NCBI RefSeq assembly: GCF_051401765.1
Contig: NW_027480449.1
Location: 1,922,001 to 1,986,000, forward strand
Origin: Calliopsis andreniformis
Lineage: Eukaryota; Arthropoda; Insecta; Hymenoptera; Andrenidae
Length of the DNA: 64,000 nt
Direction of reading: 5' to 3'
The position numbers and the translations under genes are program-made. The first letter of the stretch is position 1, and the number at the start of each line of letters is the position of its first letter. Positions 27,530-41,141 of the stretch are shown here, one piece after another. The notes beneath the pieces were generated by a model. The model had not been told where the DNA came from and made no database searches. It saw nothing but the letters and a program-made list of their open reading frames with translations.

Positions 27530-30500
27530 TTGAGGATTGAGGATTGAGGATTGAGGATTTAGGATTGATGGTTGATGATTGAGGATTGACGATTGGGGAT
27601 TGAGGATTGACGATTGAAGACTGAGGACTGAGGATTGAGTATTGAAGAATGAGGACAGAGGGTTGAGGATTGAGGATCAATGTTTGAGGATTGAAGGCTG
27701 AGGTTTGTGGATTGACGATTGAGGATTGATGATTGGTGATTGAGGATTGAGGATTGATGGCTGAGGATTGAGGATTGACAATTGAGGATTGAGGATTGAG
27801 GATTGAGGGTAGAGGATTGAGGATTGAGGATTGAGTATAGAGGATTGAGGACAGAGAATTGAGGATTGAAGATTGAGGATTGAGGATTGAAGATTGAGGA
27901 TTGAGGATTGAGTATTGAGGGTTGGCTACTGAGGGTTGAGGATTGAGTTTTGGGGATTGAGGATTGAGGATTGAGTATTGAGTGTCGAGGATTGAAGATT
28001 GAATATAGAGGTTTGAGGATTGTTGATTGATGATTGAGGACTGAGTGTTGAGGATAGAGTATTGAGAATTGATGTACGGGAACAGAGATTTGAAGATTGT
28101 AGATTGAGGATCGAGTATTCAATACTGGGAATTGAGGATTTTCTGTTGAGGGCTGAGAATTGAGGATTGAGGATTGAGGATTGAGGATTTGGGATTGATG
28201 GTTGATGATTGAGGATTGACGATTGAGGATTGAGGATTGACGATTGAAGACTGAGGACTGAGGATTGAGTATTGAAGAATGAGGACAGAGGGTTGAGGAT
28301 TGAGGATCAAGGTTTGAGGATTGAAGGCTGAGGTTTGAGGATTGACGATTGAGGATTGAGGTTTCGGGAATGAGGATTGAGGATTGGTGGTTGAGGATTG
28401 AGGATAGACGATTGAGGATTCACGATTGAGGATTGAGGATTGAGGATTGAGGGTCGAGGATTGAGCGTTGAGGATTGAGTGTTGAGGATTGAAGATTGAG
28501 GATTGAGAATTGATGATTGAGGATTGAAGACTGAGGACAGAGTATTGAAAACTGAGAATTGAAGATATTCTATTGAGGATTGAAAATTGAGGATTGAGGA
28601 TTGAGGATTGAGGATTAAGGGTTGATGATTGAAGTTTGAGGTTTGAGGATTGACGGTTGTGGATTGAGGATTGTGGATTGAGGATTGAGGATTGATGGTT
28701 GAGGATTGAGAATTGACGATTGAGGATTGAGGATTGAGGATTGAGGATTGACGATTGAGGATTGAGGATTGAGGATTGAGGATTGAGGATTGAGGATTGA
28801 GCATTGAGTGTTGAGTATTGAGTGTTGATGATTGAAGATTGAGGATTGAGAATGGATGATTGAGGATTGATGATTGAAGATTGAGGGTTGATTACTGAGT
28901 GTTGAGGATTGATGACTCAGGGTTGAGGGTTCAGGATTGACGATTGAGGATTGAGGATTGAGGATTGAGGATTGAGGATTGAGGATTAAGGGTTGAGGAT
29001 TGAAGATTGAGGATTGGGTATTGAGGATTGAAGAATGAGGATTGAGGATTGAGGATTGAGGATTGAGGATTGAGGATTGAAGATTGAGTATTGAGGATTG
29101 AAGATTGACGATTGAGGATTGAGGATTGAGGATTGAGGATTGAAGATTGAGGATTGGGTATTGAGGACTGAACATTGAGGATTGTGGATTGAGGATTGAA
29201 GGTTGAATATTGATGAATGAAGATTAACGATTGAGGATTGAGGACGAGGACTGAGGGTTGAGTATTGATACTTGAGGTCTGAAGATTGAGGATTGAGGAT
29301 TGCGAATTGAGGATTGAAGATTGAAGATTGAGGATTGGGTATTGAGGATTGTAGAATGAGGATTGAGGATTGAGGATTGAGGATTGAGGATTGAAAATTG
29401 AGTATTGAGGATTGAAGATTGAGTTTTGAGTATTGAGGATTGAGGATTGAGGATTGAAGATTGAGTATTGAGGATTGAAGATTGAGGATTGAGGATTGAG
29501 GATTGAGGATTGAGGATTGAAGATTGAGGATTTAGGATTGGGGATTGAGGATTGAGCATTGAGGATTGAAGATTGAATATTGATGATTGAAGATTGAGGA
29601 TTGAGGATTGAGGGTTGTGGATTGAGGATTGAGGATTGAGGATTGAGGATTGAGGATTGTGGATTGAGGATTGAGGATTGAGGATTGAGGATTGAGGATT
29701 GAGGATTGAGTGTTGATTATTGAGGATTGAATGTTGTGGACTGAGGATTGATGACTGAAGATAATGAATTGAGATTTGATGATTGAAGATTGGGGACTGA
29801 GTGTTGAGGACAGAGTGTTGAGGATTGATGTCTCTGAACTGAGATTTGAAAATTAAAGATTGACGGTTGAGTATTGAAAACAGAGAATTGAGGATTTTCT
29901 ATTGAGCATTGAGGATTGAGGATTGAGAATTAAGTATTGAGGATTGATGGTAGAGGTATGAGGATTGAAGATTGAGGATTGAGTACTGAGGGTTGTGGAT
30001 TGAGGTTTCAGAATCCAGGATTGTTGATTGAATATTGAGGATTGAGGATAGAGGTCTGAGGATTGAGGATTGAGTATTGAGGATTGAAGATTGAGGATTG
30101 AGGATTCAGGATTAAGGCTTGAGGACTGAGGATTGAGGATTGAATGTTGAGGATTGAGAACTGATGACTGAGGATTGAGGATTGAGGATTGAGTATTGAG
30201 CATTGAGGAATGAATGTTGAGGACTGAAGATTGAGGATTGAGGATTGAAGATTGAGGATTGAGGATTGAGGATTGAGGATTGATGGCCGAGGATTGAGGA
30301 TTGACAATTGAGGATTGAGGATTGAGGATTGAGGATTGAGGATTGAGGATTGAGGATTGAGGATTGCGGGAAGAGGATTGAAGGTTGAGTATTGAGGATT
30401 GACGATTGAGGTTCGAGGATTGGAGATTGAGGATTGTGTATTCATGTTTCAAGATAGAGGATTGATGTTGAAGTTTGAGGATTTAGGATTGATAATTGAG

Positions 30501-33256
30501 GACTGAGGATAGAGGACTGAAGGTTGAGGATTGAGGACTGTGGACTGAGGATTGAGGATTGAGGTTTGAGAATTGAGGATTGAGGATTGCGGATTGAGGA
30601 TTGAGGATTGAGTATTGAGTGCCGAGGATTGAAGATTGAATATAGAGGTTTGAGGATTGTTGATTGATGATTGAGGACTGAGTGTTGAGGATAGAGTGTT
30701 GAGAATTGATGTACGGGAACTGAGATTTGAAGATTGTAGGTTGAGGGTCGAGTATTGAATACTGGGTATTGAGGATTTTCTATTGAGGGCTGAGAATTGA
30801 GGATTGAGGATTGAGGATTGAGGATTGAGGATTGATGATTTAGGATTGATGGTTGAGGATTGAGGATTGACGATTGAGGATTGAGGATTGACGATTGAAG
30901 ACTGAGGACTGAGGACTGAGTATTGAAGAATGAGGACAGAGGGTTGAGGATTGAGGATCAAGGTTTGAGGATTGAAGGCTGAGGTTTGAGGATTGACGAT
31001 TGAGGATTGAGGTTTGGTGATTTAGGATTGAGGATTGGTGGTTGAGGATTGAGGATAGACGATTGAGGATTGACGATTGAGGATTGAGGATTGACGATTG
31101 AGGATTGAGGATTGAGCATTGAGGATTGAAAATTGAGGATTGAGGATTGGGGATTGAGGATTAAGGGTTGAGGATTGAAGTTTGAGGTTTGAGGATTGAC
31201 GATTGTGGATTGAGGATTGTGGACTGAGGATTGAGGACTGAGGATTGAGGATGAGGGCTGATGGTCGGGGATTGAGGTTTGACGGCTGAGGACTGAGGAT
31301 TGAGGATTGAGAATTAAGTATTGTTGATAGAGGATTGAAGATTGAGGATTGGGTATTGAGGATTGAAGAATGAGGATTGAGGATTGAGGATTGAGGACTG
31401 AGGATTGAGTATTGAAGAATGAGGACAGAGGGTTGAGGATTGAGGATCAAGGTTTGAAGATTGAAGGCTGAGGTTTGAGGATTGACGATTGAGGATTGAG
31501 GTTTCGGGATTGAGGATTGAGGATTGGTGGTTGAGGATTGAGAATAGACGATTGAGGATTGACGATTGAGTATTGAGGATTGAGGATTGAGGGTCGAGGA
31601 TTGAGCGTTGAGGATTGAGTGTTGAGGATTGAAGATTGAGGATTGAGAATTGATGATTGAGGATTGAAGGTTGAGGACAGAGTATTGAAAACTGAGAATT
31701 GAAGATATTCTATTGAGGATTGAAAATTGAGGATTGAGGATTGAGGATTGAGGATTAAGGGTTGAGGATTGAAGTTTGAGGTTTGAGGATTGACGGTTGT
31801 GGATTGAGGATTGTGGATTGAGGATTGAGGATTGATGGTTGAGGATTGAGGATTGACGATTGAGGATTGAGGATTGAGGATTGAGGATTGAGGATTGAGG
31901 ATTGAGCATTGAGTGTTGAGTATTGAGTGTTGATGATTGAAGATTGAGGATTGAGAATGGATGATTGAGGATTGATGATTGAAGACTGAGGGTTGATTAC
32001 TGAGTGTTGAGGATTGATGACTCAGGGTTGAGGGTTGAGGATTGACGATTGAGGATTGAGGATTGAGGATTGAGGATTGAGGATTGAGGATTAAGGGTTG
32101 AGGAATGAAGATTGAGGATTGGGTATTGAGGATTGAAGAATGAGGATTGAGGATTGAGGATTGAGGATTGAGGATTGAGGATTGAAGATTGAGTATTGAG
32201 GATTGAAGATTGACGATTGAGGATTGAGGATTGAGGATTGAGGATTGAAGATTGAGGATTGGGTATTGAGGACTGAACATTGAGGATTGTGGATTGAGGA
32301 TTGAAGGTTGAATATTGATGAATGAAGATTAACGATTGAGGATTGAGTGTTGTGGATTGAGGACGAGGACTGAGGGTTGAGTATTGATACTTGAGGTCTG
32401 AGGATTGAGGATTGAGGATTGCGAATTGAGGATTGAAGATTGAAGATTGAGGATTGGGTATTGAGGATTGTAGAATGAGGATTGAGGATTGAGGATTGAG
32501 GATTGAGGATTGAGGATTGAAAATTGAGTATTGAGGATTGAAGATTGAGTTTTGAGTATTGAGGATTGAGGATTGAGGATTGAAGATTGAGTATTGAGTA
32601 TCGAAGATTGAGGATTGAGGATTGATGATTGAGGATTGAGGATTGAAGATTGAGGATTTAGGATTGGGGATTGAGGATTGAGCATTGAGGATTGAAGATT
32701 GAATATTGATGATTGAAGATTGAGGATTGAGGATTGAGGGTTGTGGATTGAGGATTGAGGATTGAGGATTGAGGATTGATGATTGAGGATTGAGGATTGA
32801 GGATTGAGGATTGAAGATTGAATATTGAGGATTGAAGATTGAGGATTGAGGATTGAGTGTTGAGGATGGAGGATGAGGGCCGAGGGTTCAGGATTGATGT
32901 TTGAGGTCTGAGGACAGAGGATTGAGGATCGAGAGTCGAGGATTGAGGATTGAGGATTGAGGATTGAGGATTGAGAATTGAGGCTTGATGATTGAGGGTT
33001 GAAAATTGAATATTGAGGATTGAAGATTGAGGATTGATGATTAAGGATTGAGGATGGAGGATGAGGGCTGAGGGTTGAGGATTGAGGTTTGGGGACTGAG
33101 GACTGAGGATTGAGGATTGAGAATTGAGGATTGAGGGTTGAGGATTGAAGATTGAGGATTGGGTATTGAGGATTGAAGAATGAGGATTGAGGATTGAGGA
33201 TTGAGGATTGAGGATTGAAGATTGAGTATTGAGGATTGAAGATTGACGACTGAGGG
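27530..33256 (+). repeat. Higher-order unit of 5,727 bp, copy B
   Basis: Near-identical tandem copy of 21,803-27,529. Agreement fails at about 33,276, where this copy has a GAGGGTT heptamer and copy A continues differently. Knots lie at 28,071, 29,827 and 30,708. Most hypothetical translations over the pair are identical residue for residue. This is among the youngest-looking duplications in the window. Confidence 0.9.
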
Positions 33257-33723
33257 TTGAGGATTGAGGATTGAGGGTTGAGGATTGAGGATTGAAGATT
33301 GAGGATTGGGTATTGAGGACTGAACATTGAGGATTGTGGATTGAGGATTGAAGGTTGAATATTGATGAATGAAGATTAACGATTGAGGATTGAGGGTTGT
33401 GGATTGAGGACGAGGACTGAGAGTTGAGTATTGATACTTGAGGTCTGAGGACTGAGGATTGAGGATTGCGAATTGAGGATTGAGGATTGACGATTGAGGA
33501 TTGAGGATTGACAATTGAAGACTGAGGACTGAGGATTGAGTATTGAAGAATGAGGACAGAGGGTTGAGGATTGAGGATCAAGGTTTGAGGATTGAAGGCT
33601 GAGGTTTGAGGATTGACGATTGAGGATTGAGGTTTGGGGATTGAGGATTGAGGATTGGTGGTTGAGGATTGAGGATAGACGATTGAGGATTGACGATTGA
33701 GGATTGAGGATTGAGGATTGAGG
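33257..33723 (+). repeat. Short linker before the 3,709-bp triplication
   Basis: Heptamer array with no gene. It follows 47,870-48,340 and 51,840-52,310 in variant order. It also contains the 342-bp stretch that is absent near 19,370. From about 33,510 it runs in step with 19,377 at offset 14,133. Confidence 0.75.
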
Positions 33724-36700
33724 ATTGAGGATTGAGCATTGAGGATTGAGTGTTGAGGATTGAAGATTGAGGATTGAGAATTGATGATTGAGGATTGAAG
33801 ATTGAGGGCAGAGTATTGAAAACTGAGAATTGAAGATATTCTATTGAGGATTGAAAATTGAGAATTGAGGATTGAGGATTGAGGATTAAGGGTTGAGGAT
33901 TGAAGTTTGAGGTTTGAGGATTGACGATTGTGGATTGAGGATTGGGGATTGAGGATTGAGGATTGATGGTTGAGGATTGAGGATTGACGATTGAGGATTG
34001 AGGATTGAGGATTGTGGATTGAAGATTGAGGATTGAGGATTGAGGATTGAGGATTGAGGATTGAGGATTGAGCATTGAGGGTTGAGTATTGAGTGTTGAT
34101 GATTGAAGATTGAGGATTGAGAATGGATGATTGAGGATTGATGATTGAAGATTGAGGGTTGATTACTGAGTGTCGAGGATTGATCACTCAGGGTTGAGGG
34201 TTGAGGATTGACGATTGAGGATTGAGGATTGAGGATTGAGGATCGAGGATTGAGCATTGAGGATTGAGTGTTGAGGATTGAAGATTGAGGATTGAGAGTT
34301 GATGATTGAGGATTGAAGATTGAGGACAGAGTATTGAAAACTGAGAGTTGAGGATATTCTGTTGAGGATTGAGATTTGAGAATTGACGATTGAGGATTCA
34401 GGATTGAGTATTGATGGCTGCAGTTTGAGGATTGAAGATGAGGATTGAGGATCGAAGATGGAGGGTTGAGGATTGAGGGTTGAGGTTTGAGGATTGACGA
34501 TTGAGGATTGAGGACTGAGGGTTGAGGATTGAGGTTTCAGAATTCAGGATTGGTAATTGAATATTGACGATTGAGGCTCGAGGACTGAGGATTGAGGATT
34601 GAGTATAGAGGATTGAAGATTGAGGTTTGAGGATTGAGGATTGAGGATTGAGGATTGAGGATTGAGGATTGAGGATTGAGGATTGAGGATTGAGGATTGA
34701 GGATTGAGGATTGAGGATAGAGGATTGAGCATTGAGGATTGACTGTTGAGGATTGAAGATTGAGGATTGAGAATTGATGATTGAGGGTTGAGGATTGATG
34801 ACTGAGGGTTGAATACTGAGGGTTGAGGTTTAAGGGTTGAGGATTGAGTAATGAGGATTGAAGATTGAGTATTGATGATTGATGGTTGATCATTGAGGAC
34901 TGAGGATTGAGGACTGAGGGGTGAGGTTTGAGTGCTGTGAGTTTATGATTGACAATTGAATATTGAGTGTTGAGGCTTGAGGTCTGAGGATTGAGGATTG
35001 AATATTGAGGATTGATAATTAATGACTGAGGACTGAGGATCGAGGATTGAGCATTAAATGTTGAGGATTGAGGATTGAGGATTGAGGGTTGAGTATTGAG
35101 GATTGAGCATTGAGGATTGAGGGTAGAGAATTGAGGACGGTGGATTGAGGACTGTGGATTGAGGATTGAGGATTGAGGATTGAGGATTGAGGATTGAGGA
35201 TTGAGGATTGAGGATTGAGGATTGAGGATTGAGGATTGAGTGTTGATTATTGAGGATTGAATGTTGTGGACTGAGGATTGATGACTGAAGATAATGAATT
35301 GAGATTTGATGATTGAAGATTGAGGACTGAGTGTTGAGGACAGAGTGCTGAGGATTGATGTCTGTGAACTGAGATTTGAAAATTAAAGATTGATGGTTGA
35401 GTATTGAAGACAGAGAATTGAGGATTTTCTATTGAGCATTGAGGATTGAGGATTGAGGATTAAGTATTGGGGATTGATGGTAGAGGTTTGAGGATTGAAG
35501 CTTGAGGATTGAGTACTGAGGGTTGTGGATTGAGGTTTCAGAATCCAGGATTGTTAATTGAATATTGAGGATTGAGGATCGAGGTCTCAGGATTGAGGAT
35601 TGAGTATTGAGGATTGAAGATTGATGATTGAGGATTGAGGATTAAGGCTTGAGGACTGAGGATTGAGGATTGAATATTGAGGATTGAGGTCTGATGACTG
35701 AGGATTGAGGATTGAGGATTGAGTATTGAGCATTGAGGAATGAATGTCAAGGATTGAAGATTGAATATAGAGGTTTGAGGATTGTTGATTGATGATTGAG
35801 GACTGAGTGTTGAGGATAGAGTGTTGAGAATTGATGTACGGGAACTGAGATTTGAAGATTGTAGGTTGAGGATCGAGTATTGAATACTGGGAACTGAGGA
35901 TTTTCTATTGAGCGCTGAGAATTGAGGATTGAGGATTGAGGATTGAGGATTGAGGATTGAGGATTTAGGATTGATGGTTGATGATTGAGGATTGACGATT
36001 GGGGATTGAGGATTGACGATTGAAGACTGAGGACTGAGGATTGAGTATTGAAGAATGAGGACAGAGGGTTGAGGATTGAGGATCAATGTTTGAGGATTGA
36101 AGGCTGAGCTTTGTGGATTGACGATTGAGGATTGATGATTGGTGATTGAGGATTGAGGATTGATGGCTGAGGATTGAGGATTGACAATTGAGGATTGAGG
36201 ATTGAGGATTGAGGGTAGAGGATTGAGGATTGAGGATTGAGTATAGAGGATTGAGGACAGAGAATTGAGGATTGAAGATTGAGGATTGAGGATTGAAGAT
36301 TGAGGATTGAGGATTGAGTATTGAGGGTTGCCTACTGAGGGTTGAGGATTGAGTTTTGGGGATTGAGGATTGAGGATTGAGTATTGAGTGTCGAGGATTG
36401 AAGATTGAATATAGAGGTTTGAGGATTGTTGATTGATGATTGAGGACTGAGTGTTGAGGATAGAGTATTGAGAATTGATGTACGGGAACAGAGATTTGAA
36501 GATTGTAGATTGAGGATCGAGTATTCAATACTGGGAATTGAGGATTTTCTGTTGAGGGCTGAGAATTGAGGATTGAGGATTGAGGATTGAGGATTTGGGA
36601 TTGATGGTTGATGATTGAGGATTGACGATTGAGGATTGAGGATTGACGATTGAAGACTGAGGACTGAGGATTGAGTATTGAAGAATGAGGACAGAGGGTT

Positions 36701-37432
36701 GAGGATTGAGGATCAAGGTTTGAGGATTGAAGGCTGAGGTTTGAGGATTGACGATTGAGGATTGAGGTTCCGGGAATGAGGATTGAGGATTGGTGGTTGA
36801 GGATTGAGGATAGACGATTGAGGATTGACGATTGAGGATTGAGGATTGAGGATTGAGGGTCGAGGATTGAGCGTTGAGGATTGAGTGTTGAGGATTGAAG
36901 ATTGAGGATTGAGAATTGATGATTGAGGATTGAAGACTGAGGACAGAGTATTGAAAACTGAGAATTGAAGATATTCTATTGAGGATTGAAAATTGAGGAT
37001 TGAGGATTGAGGATTGAGGATTAAGGGTTGAGGATTGAAGTTTGAGGTTTGAGGATTGACGGTTGTGGATTGAGGATTGTGGATTGAGGATTCAGGATTG
37101 ATGGTTGAGGATTGAGAATTGACGATTGAGGATTGAGGATTGAGGATTGAGGATTGACGATTGAGGATTGAGGATTGAGGATTGAGGATTGAGGATTGAG
37201 GATTGAGCATTGAGTGTTGAGTATTGAGTGTTGATGATTGAAGATTGAGGATTGAGAATGGATGATTGAGGATTGATGATTGAAGATTGCGGGTTGATTA
37301 CTGAGTGTTGAGGATTGATGACTCAGGGTTGAGGGTTGAGGATTGACGATTGAGGATTGAGGATTGAGGATTGAGGATTGAGGATTGAGGATTGAGGATT
37401 AAGGGTTGAGGATTGAAGATTGAGGATTGGGT
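33724..37432 (+). repeat. Higher-order unit of 3,709 bp, copy 1 of 3
   Basis: Agreement with the next copy starts at about 33,724 against 37,433. Landmarks at 33,886, 34,537, 35,538, 35,965 and 36,713 recur 3,709 bp later. Private substitutions are visible near 35,028, 35,749, 36,109, 36,770 and 37,093. Knots lie at 35,357, 35,833 and 36,477. The same block, less recently related, occupies about 19,590-23,300 (offset 14,133). Confidence 0.9.
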
Positions 37433-40400
37433 ATTGAGGATTGAGCATTGAGGATTGAGTGTTGAGGATTGAAGATTGAGGATTGAGAATTGATGATTGA
37501 GGATTGAAGATTGAGGGCAGAGTATTGAAAACTGAGAATTGAAGATATTCTATTGAGGATTGAAAATTGAGAATTGAGGATTGAGGATTGAGGATTAAGG
37601 GTTGAGGATTGAAGTTTGAGGTTTGAGGATTGACGATTGTGGATTGAGGATTGGGGATTGAGGATTGAGGATTGATGGTTGAGGATTGAGGATTGACGAT
37701 TGAGGATTGAGGATTGAGGATTGTGGATTGAAGATTGAGGATTGAGGATTGAGGATTGAGGATTGAGGATTGAGGATTGAGCATTGAGGGTTGAGTATTG
37801 AGTGTTGATGATTGAAGATTGAGGATTGAGAATGGATGATTGAGGATTGATGATTGAAGATTGAGGGTTGATTACTGAGTGTCGAGGATTGATCACTCAG
37901 GGTTGAGGGTTGAGGATTGACGATTGAGGATTGAGGATTGAGGATTGAGGATCGAGGATTGAGCATTGAGGATTGAGTGTTGAGGATTGAAGATTGAGGA
38001 TTGAGAGTTGATGATTGAGGATTGAAGATTGAGGACAGAGTATTGAAAACTGAGAGTTGAGGATATTCTGTTGAGGATTGAGATTTGAGAATTGACGATT
38101 GAGGATTCAGGATTGAGTATTGATGGCTGCAGTTTGAGGATTGAAGATGAGGATTGAGGATCGAAGATGGAGGGTTGAGGATTGAGGGTTGAGGTTTGAG
38201 GATTGACGATTGAGGATTGAGGACTGAGGGTTGAGGATTGAGGTTTCAGAATTCAGGATTGGTAATTGAATATTGACGATTGAGGCTCGAGGACTGAGGA
38301 TTGAGGATTGAGTATAGAGGATTGAAGATTGAGGTTTGAGGATTGAGGATTGAGGATTGAGGATTGAGGATTGAGGATTGAGGATTGAGGATTGAGGATT
38401 GAGGATTGAGGATTGAGGATTGAGGATAGAGGATTGAGCATTGAGGATTGACTGTTGAGGATTGAAGATTGAGGATTGAGAATTGATGATTGAGGGTTGA
38501 GGATTGATGACTGAGGGTTGAATACTGAGGGTTGAGGTTTAAGGGTTGAGGATTGAGTAATGAGGATTGAAGATTGAGTATTGATGATTGATGGTTGATC
38601 ATTGAGGACTGAGGATTGAGGACTGAGGGGTGAGGTTTGAGTGCTGTGAGTTTATGATTGACAATTGAATATTGAGTGTTGAGGCTTGAGGTCTGAGGAT
38701 TGAGGATTGAATATTGAGGATTGATAATTAATGACTGAGGATTGAGGATCGAGGATTGAGCATTAAATGTTGAGGATTGAGGATTGAGGATTGAGGGTTG
38801 AGTATTGAGGATTGAGCATTGAGGATTGAGGGTAGAGAATTGAGGACGGTGGATTGAGGACTGTGGATTGAGGATTGAGGATTGAGGATTGAGGATTGAG
38901 GATTGAGGATTGAGGATTGAGGATTGAGGATTGAGGATTGAGGATTGAGTGTTGATTATTGAGGATTGAATGTTGTGGACTGAGGATTGATGACTGAAGA
39001 TAATGAATTGAGATTTGATGATTGAAGATTGAGGACTGAGTGTTGAGGACAGAGTGCTGAGGATTGATGTCTGTGAACTGAGATTTGAAAATTAAAGATT
39101 GATGGTTGAGTATTGAAGACAGAGAATTGAGGATTTTCTATTGAGCATTGAGGATTGAGGATTGAGGATTAAGTATTGGGGATTGATGGTAGAGGTTTGA
39201 GGATTGAAGCTTGAGGATTGAGTACTGAGGGTTGTGGATTGAGGTTTCAGAATCCAGGATTGTTAATTGAATATTGAGGATTGAGGATCGAGGTCTCAGG
39301 ATTGAGGATTGAGTATTGAGGATTGAAGATTGATGATTGAGGCTTGAGGATTAAGGCTTGAGGACTGAGGATTGAGGATTGAATATTGAGGATTGAGGTC
39401 TGATGACTGAGGATTGAGGATTGAGGATTGAGTATTGAGCATTGAGGAATGAATGTCGAGGATTGAAGATTGAATATAGAGGTTTGAGGATTGTTGATTG
39501 ATGATTGAGGACTGAGTGTTGAGGATAGAGTGTTGAGAATTGATGTACGGGAACTGAGATTTGAAGATTGTAGGTTGAGGATCGAGTATTGAATACTGGG
39601 AACTGAGGATTTTCTATTGAGCGCTGAGAATTGAGGATTGAGGATTGAGGATTGAGGATTGAGGATTGAGGATTTAGGATTGATGGTTGATGATTGAGGA
39701 TTGACGATTGGGGATTGAGGATTGACGATTGAAGACTGAGGACTGAGGATTGAGTATTGAAGAATGAGGACAGAGGGTTGAGGATTGAGGATCAATGTTT
39801 GAGGATTGAAGGCTGAGGTTTGTGGATTGACGATTGAGGATTGATGATTGGTGATTGAGGATTGAGGATTGATGGCTGAGGATTGAGGATTGACAATTGA
39901 GGATTGAGGATTGAGGATTGAGGGTAGAGGATTGAGGATTGAGGATTGAGTATAGAGGATTGAGGACAGAGAATTGAGGATTGAAGATTGAGGATTGAGG
40001 ATTGAAGATTGAGGATTGAGGATTGAGTATTGAGGGTTGCCTACTGAGGGTTGAGGATTGAGTTTTGGGGATTGAGGATTGAGGATTGAGTATTGAGTGT
40101 CGAGGATTGAAGATTGAATATAGAGGTTTGAGGATTGTTGATTGATGATTGAGGACTGAGTGTTGAGGATAGAGTATTGAGAATTGATGTACGGGAACAG
40201 AGATTTGAAGATTGTAGATTGAGGATCGAGTATTCAATACTGGGAATTGAGGATTTTCTGTTGAGGGCTGAGAATTGAGGATTGAGGATTGAGGATTGAG
40301 GATTTGGGATTGATGGTTGATGATTGAGGATTGACGATTGAGGATTGAGGATTGACGATTGAAGACTGAGGACTGAGGATTGAGTATTGAAGAATGAGGA

Positions 40401-41141
40401 CAGAGGGTTGAGGATTGAGGATCAAGGTTTGAGGATTGAAGGCTGAGGTTTGAGGATTGACGATTGAGGATTGAGGTTTCGGGAATGAGGATTGAGGATT
40501 GGTGGTTGAGGATTGAGGATAGACGATTGAGGATTGACGATTGAGGATTGAGGATTGAGGATTGAGGGTCGAGGATTGAGCGTTGAGGATTGAGTGTTGA
40601 GGATTGAAGATTGAGGATTGAGAATTGATGATTGAGGATTGAAGACTGAGGACAGAGTATTGAAAACTGAGAATTGAAGATATTCTATTGAGGATTGAAA
40701 ATTGAGGATTGAGGATTGAGGATTGAGGATTAAGGGTTGAGGATTGAAGTTTGAGGTTTGAGGATTGACGGTTGTGGATTGAGGATTGTGGATTGAGGAT
40801 TGAGGATTGATGGTTGAGGATTGAGAATTGACGATTGAGGATTGAGGATTGAGGATTGAGGATTGACGATTGAGGATTGAGGATTGAGGATTGAGGATTG
40901 AGGATTGAGGATTGAGCATTGAGTGTTGAGTATTGAGTGTTGATGATTGAAGATTGAGGATTGAGAATGGATGATTGAGGATTGATGATTGAAGATTGCG
41001 GGTTGATTACTGAGTGTTGAGGATTGATGACTCAGGGTTGAGGGTTGAGGATTGACGATTGAGGATTGAGGATTGAGGATTGAGGATTGAGGATTGAGGA
41101 TTGAGGATTAAGGGTTGAGGATTGAAGATTGAGGATTGGGT
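37433..41141 (+). repeat. Higher-order unit of 3,709 bp, copy 2 of 3
   Basis: Middle copy of the triplication, with the same landmarks at a strict 3,709-bp spacing on both sides. A private substitution is visible near 39,343 (GAGGCTT for GAGGATT). Knots lie at 39,066, 39,542 and 40,186. A more distant relative sits 14,881 bp downstream, over about 52,480-55,900. Confidence 0.9.
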
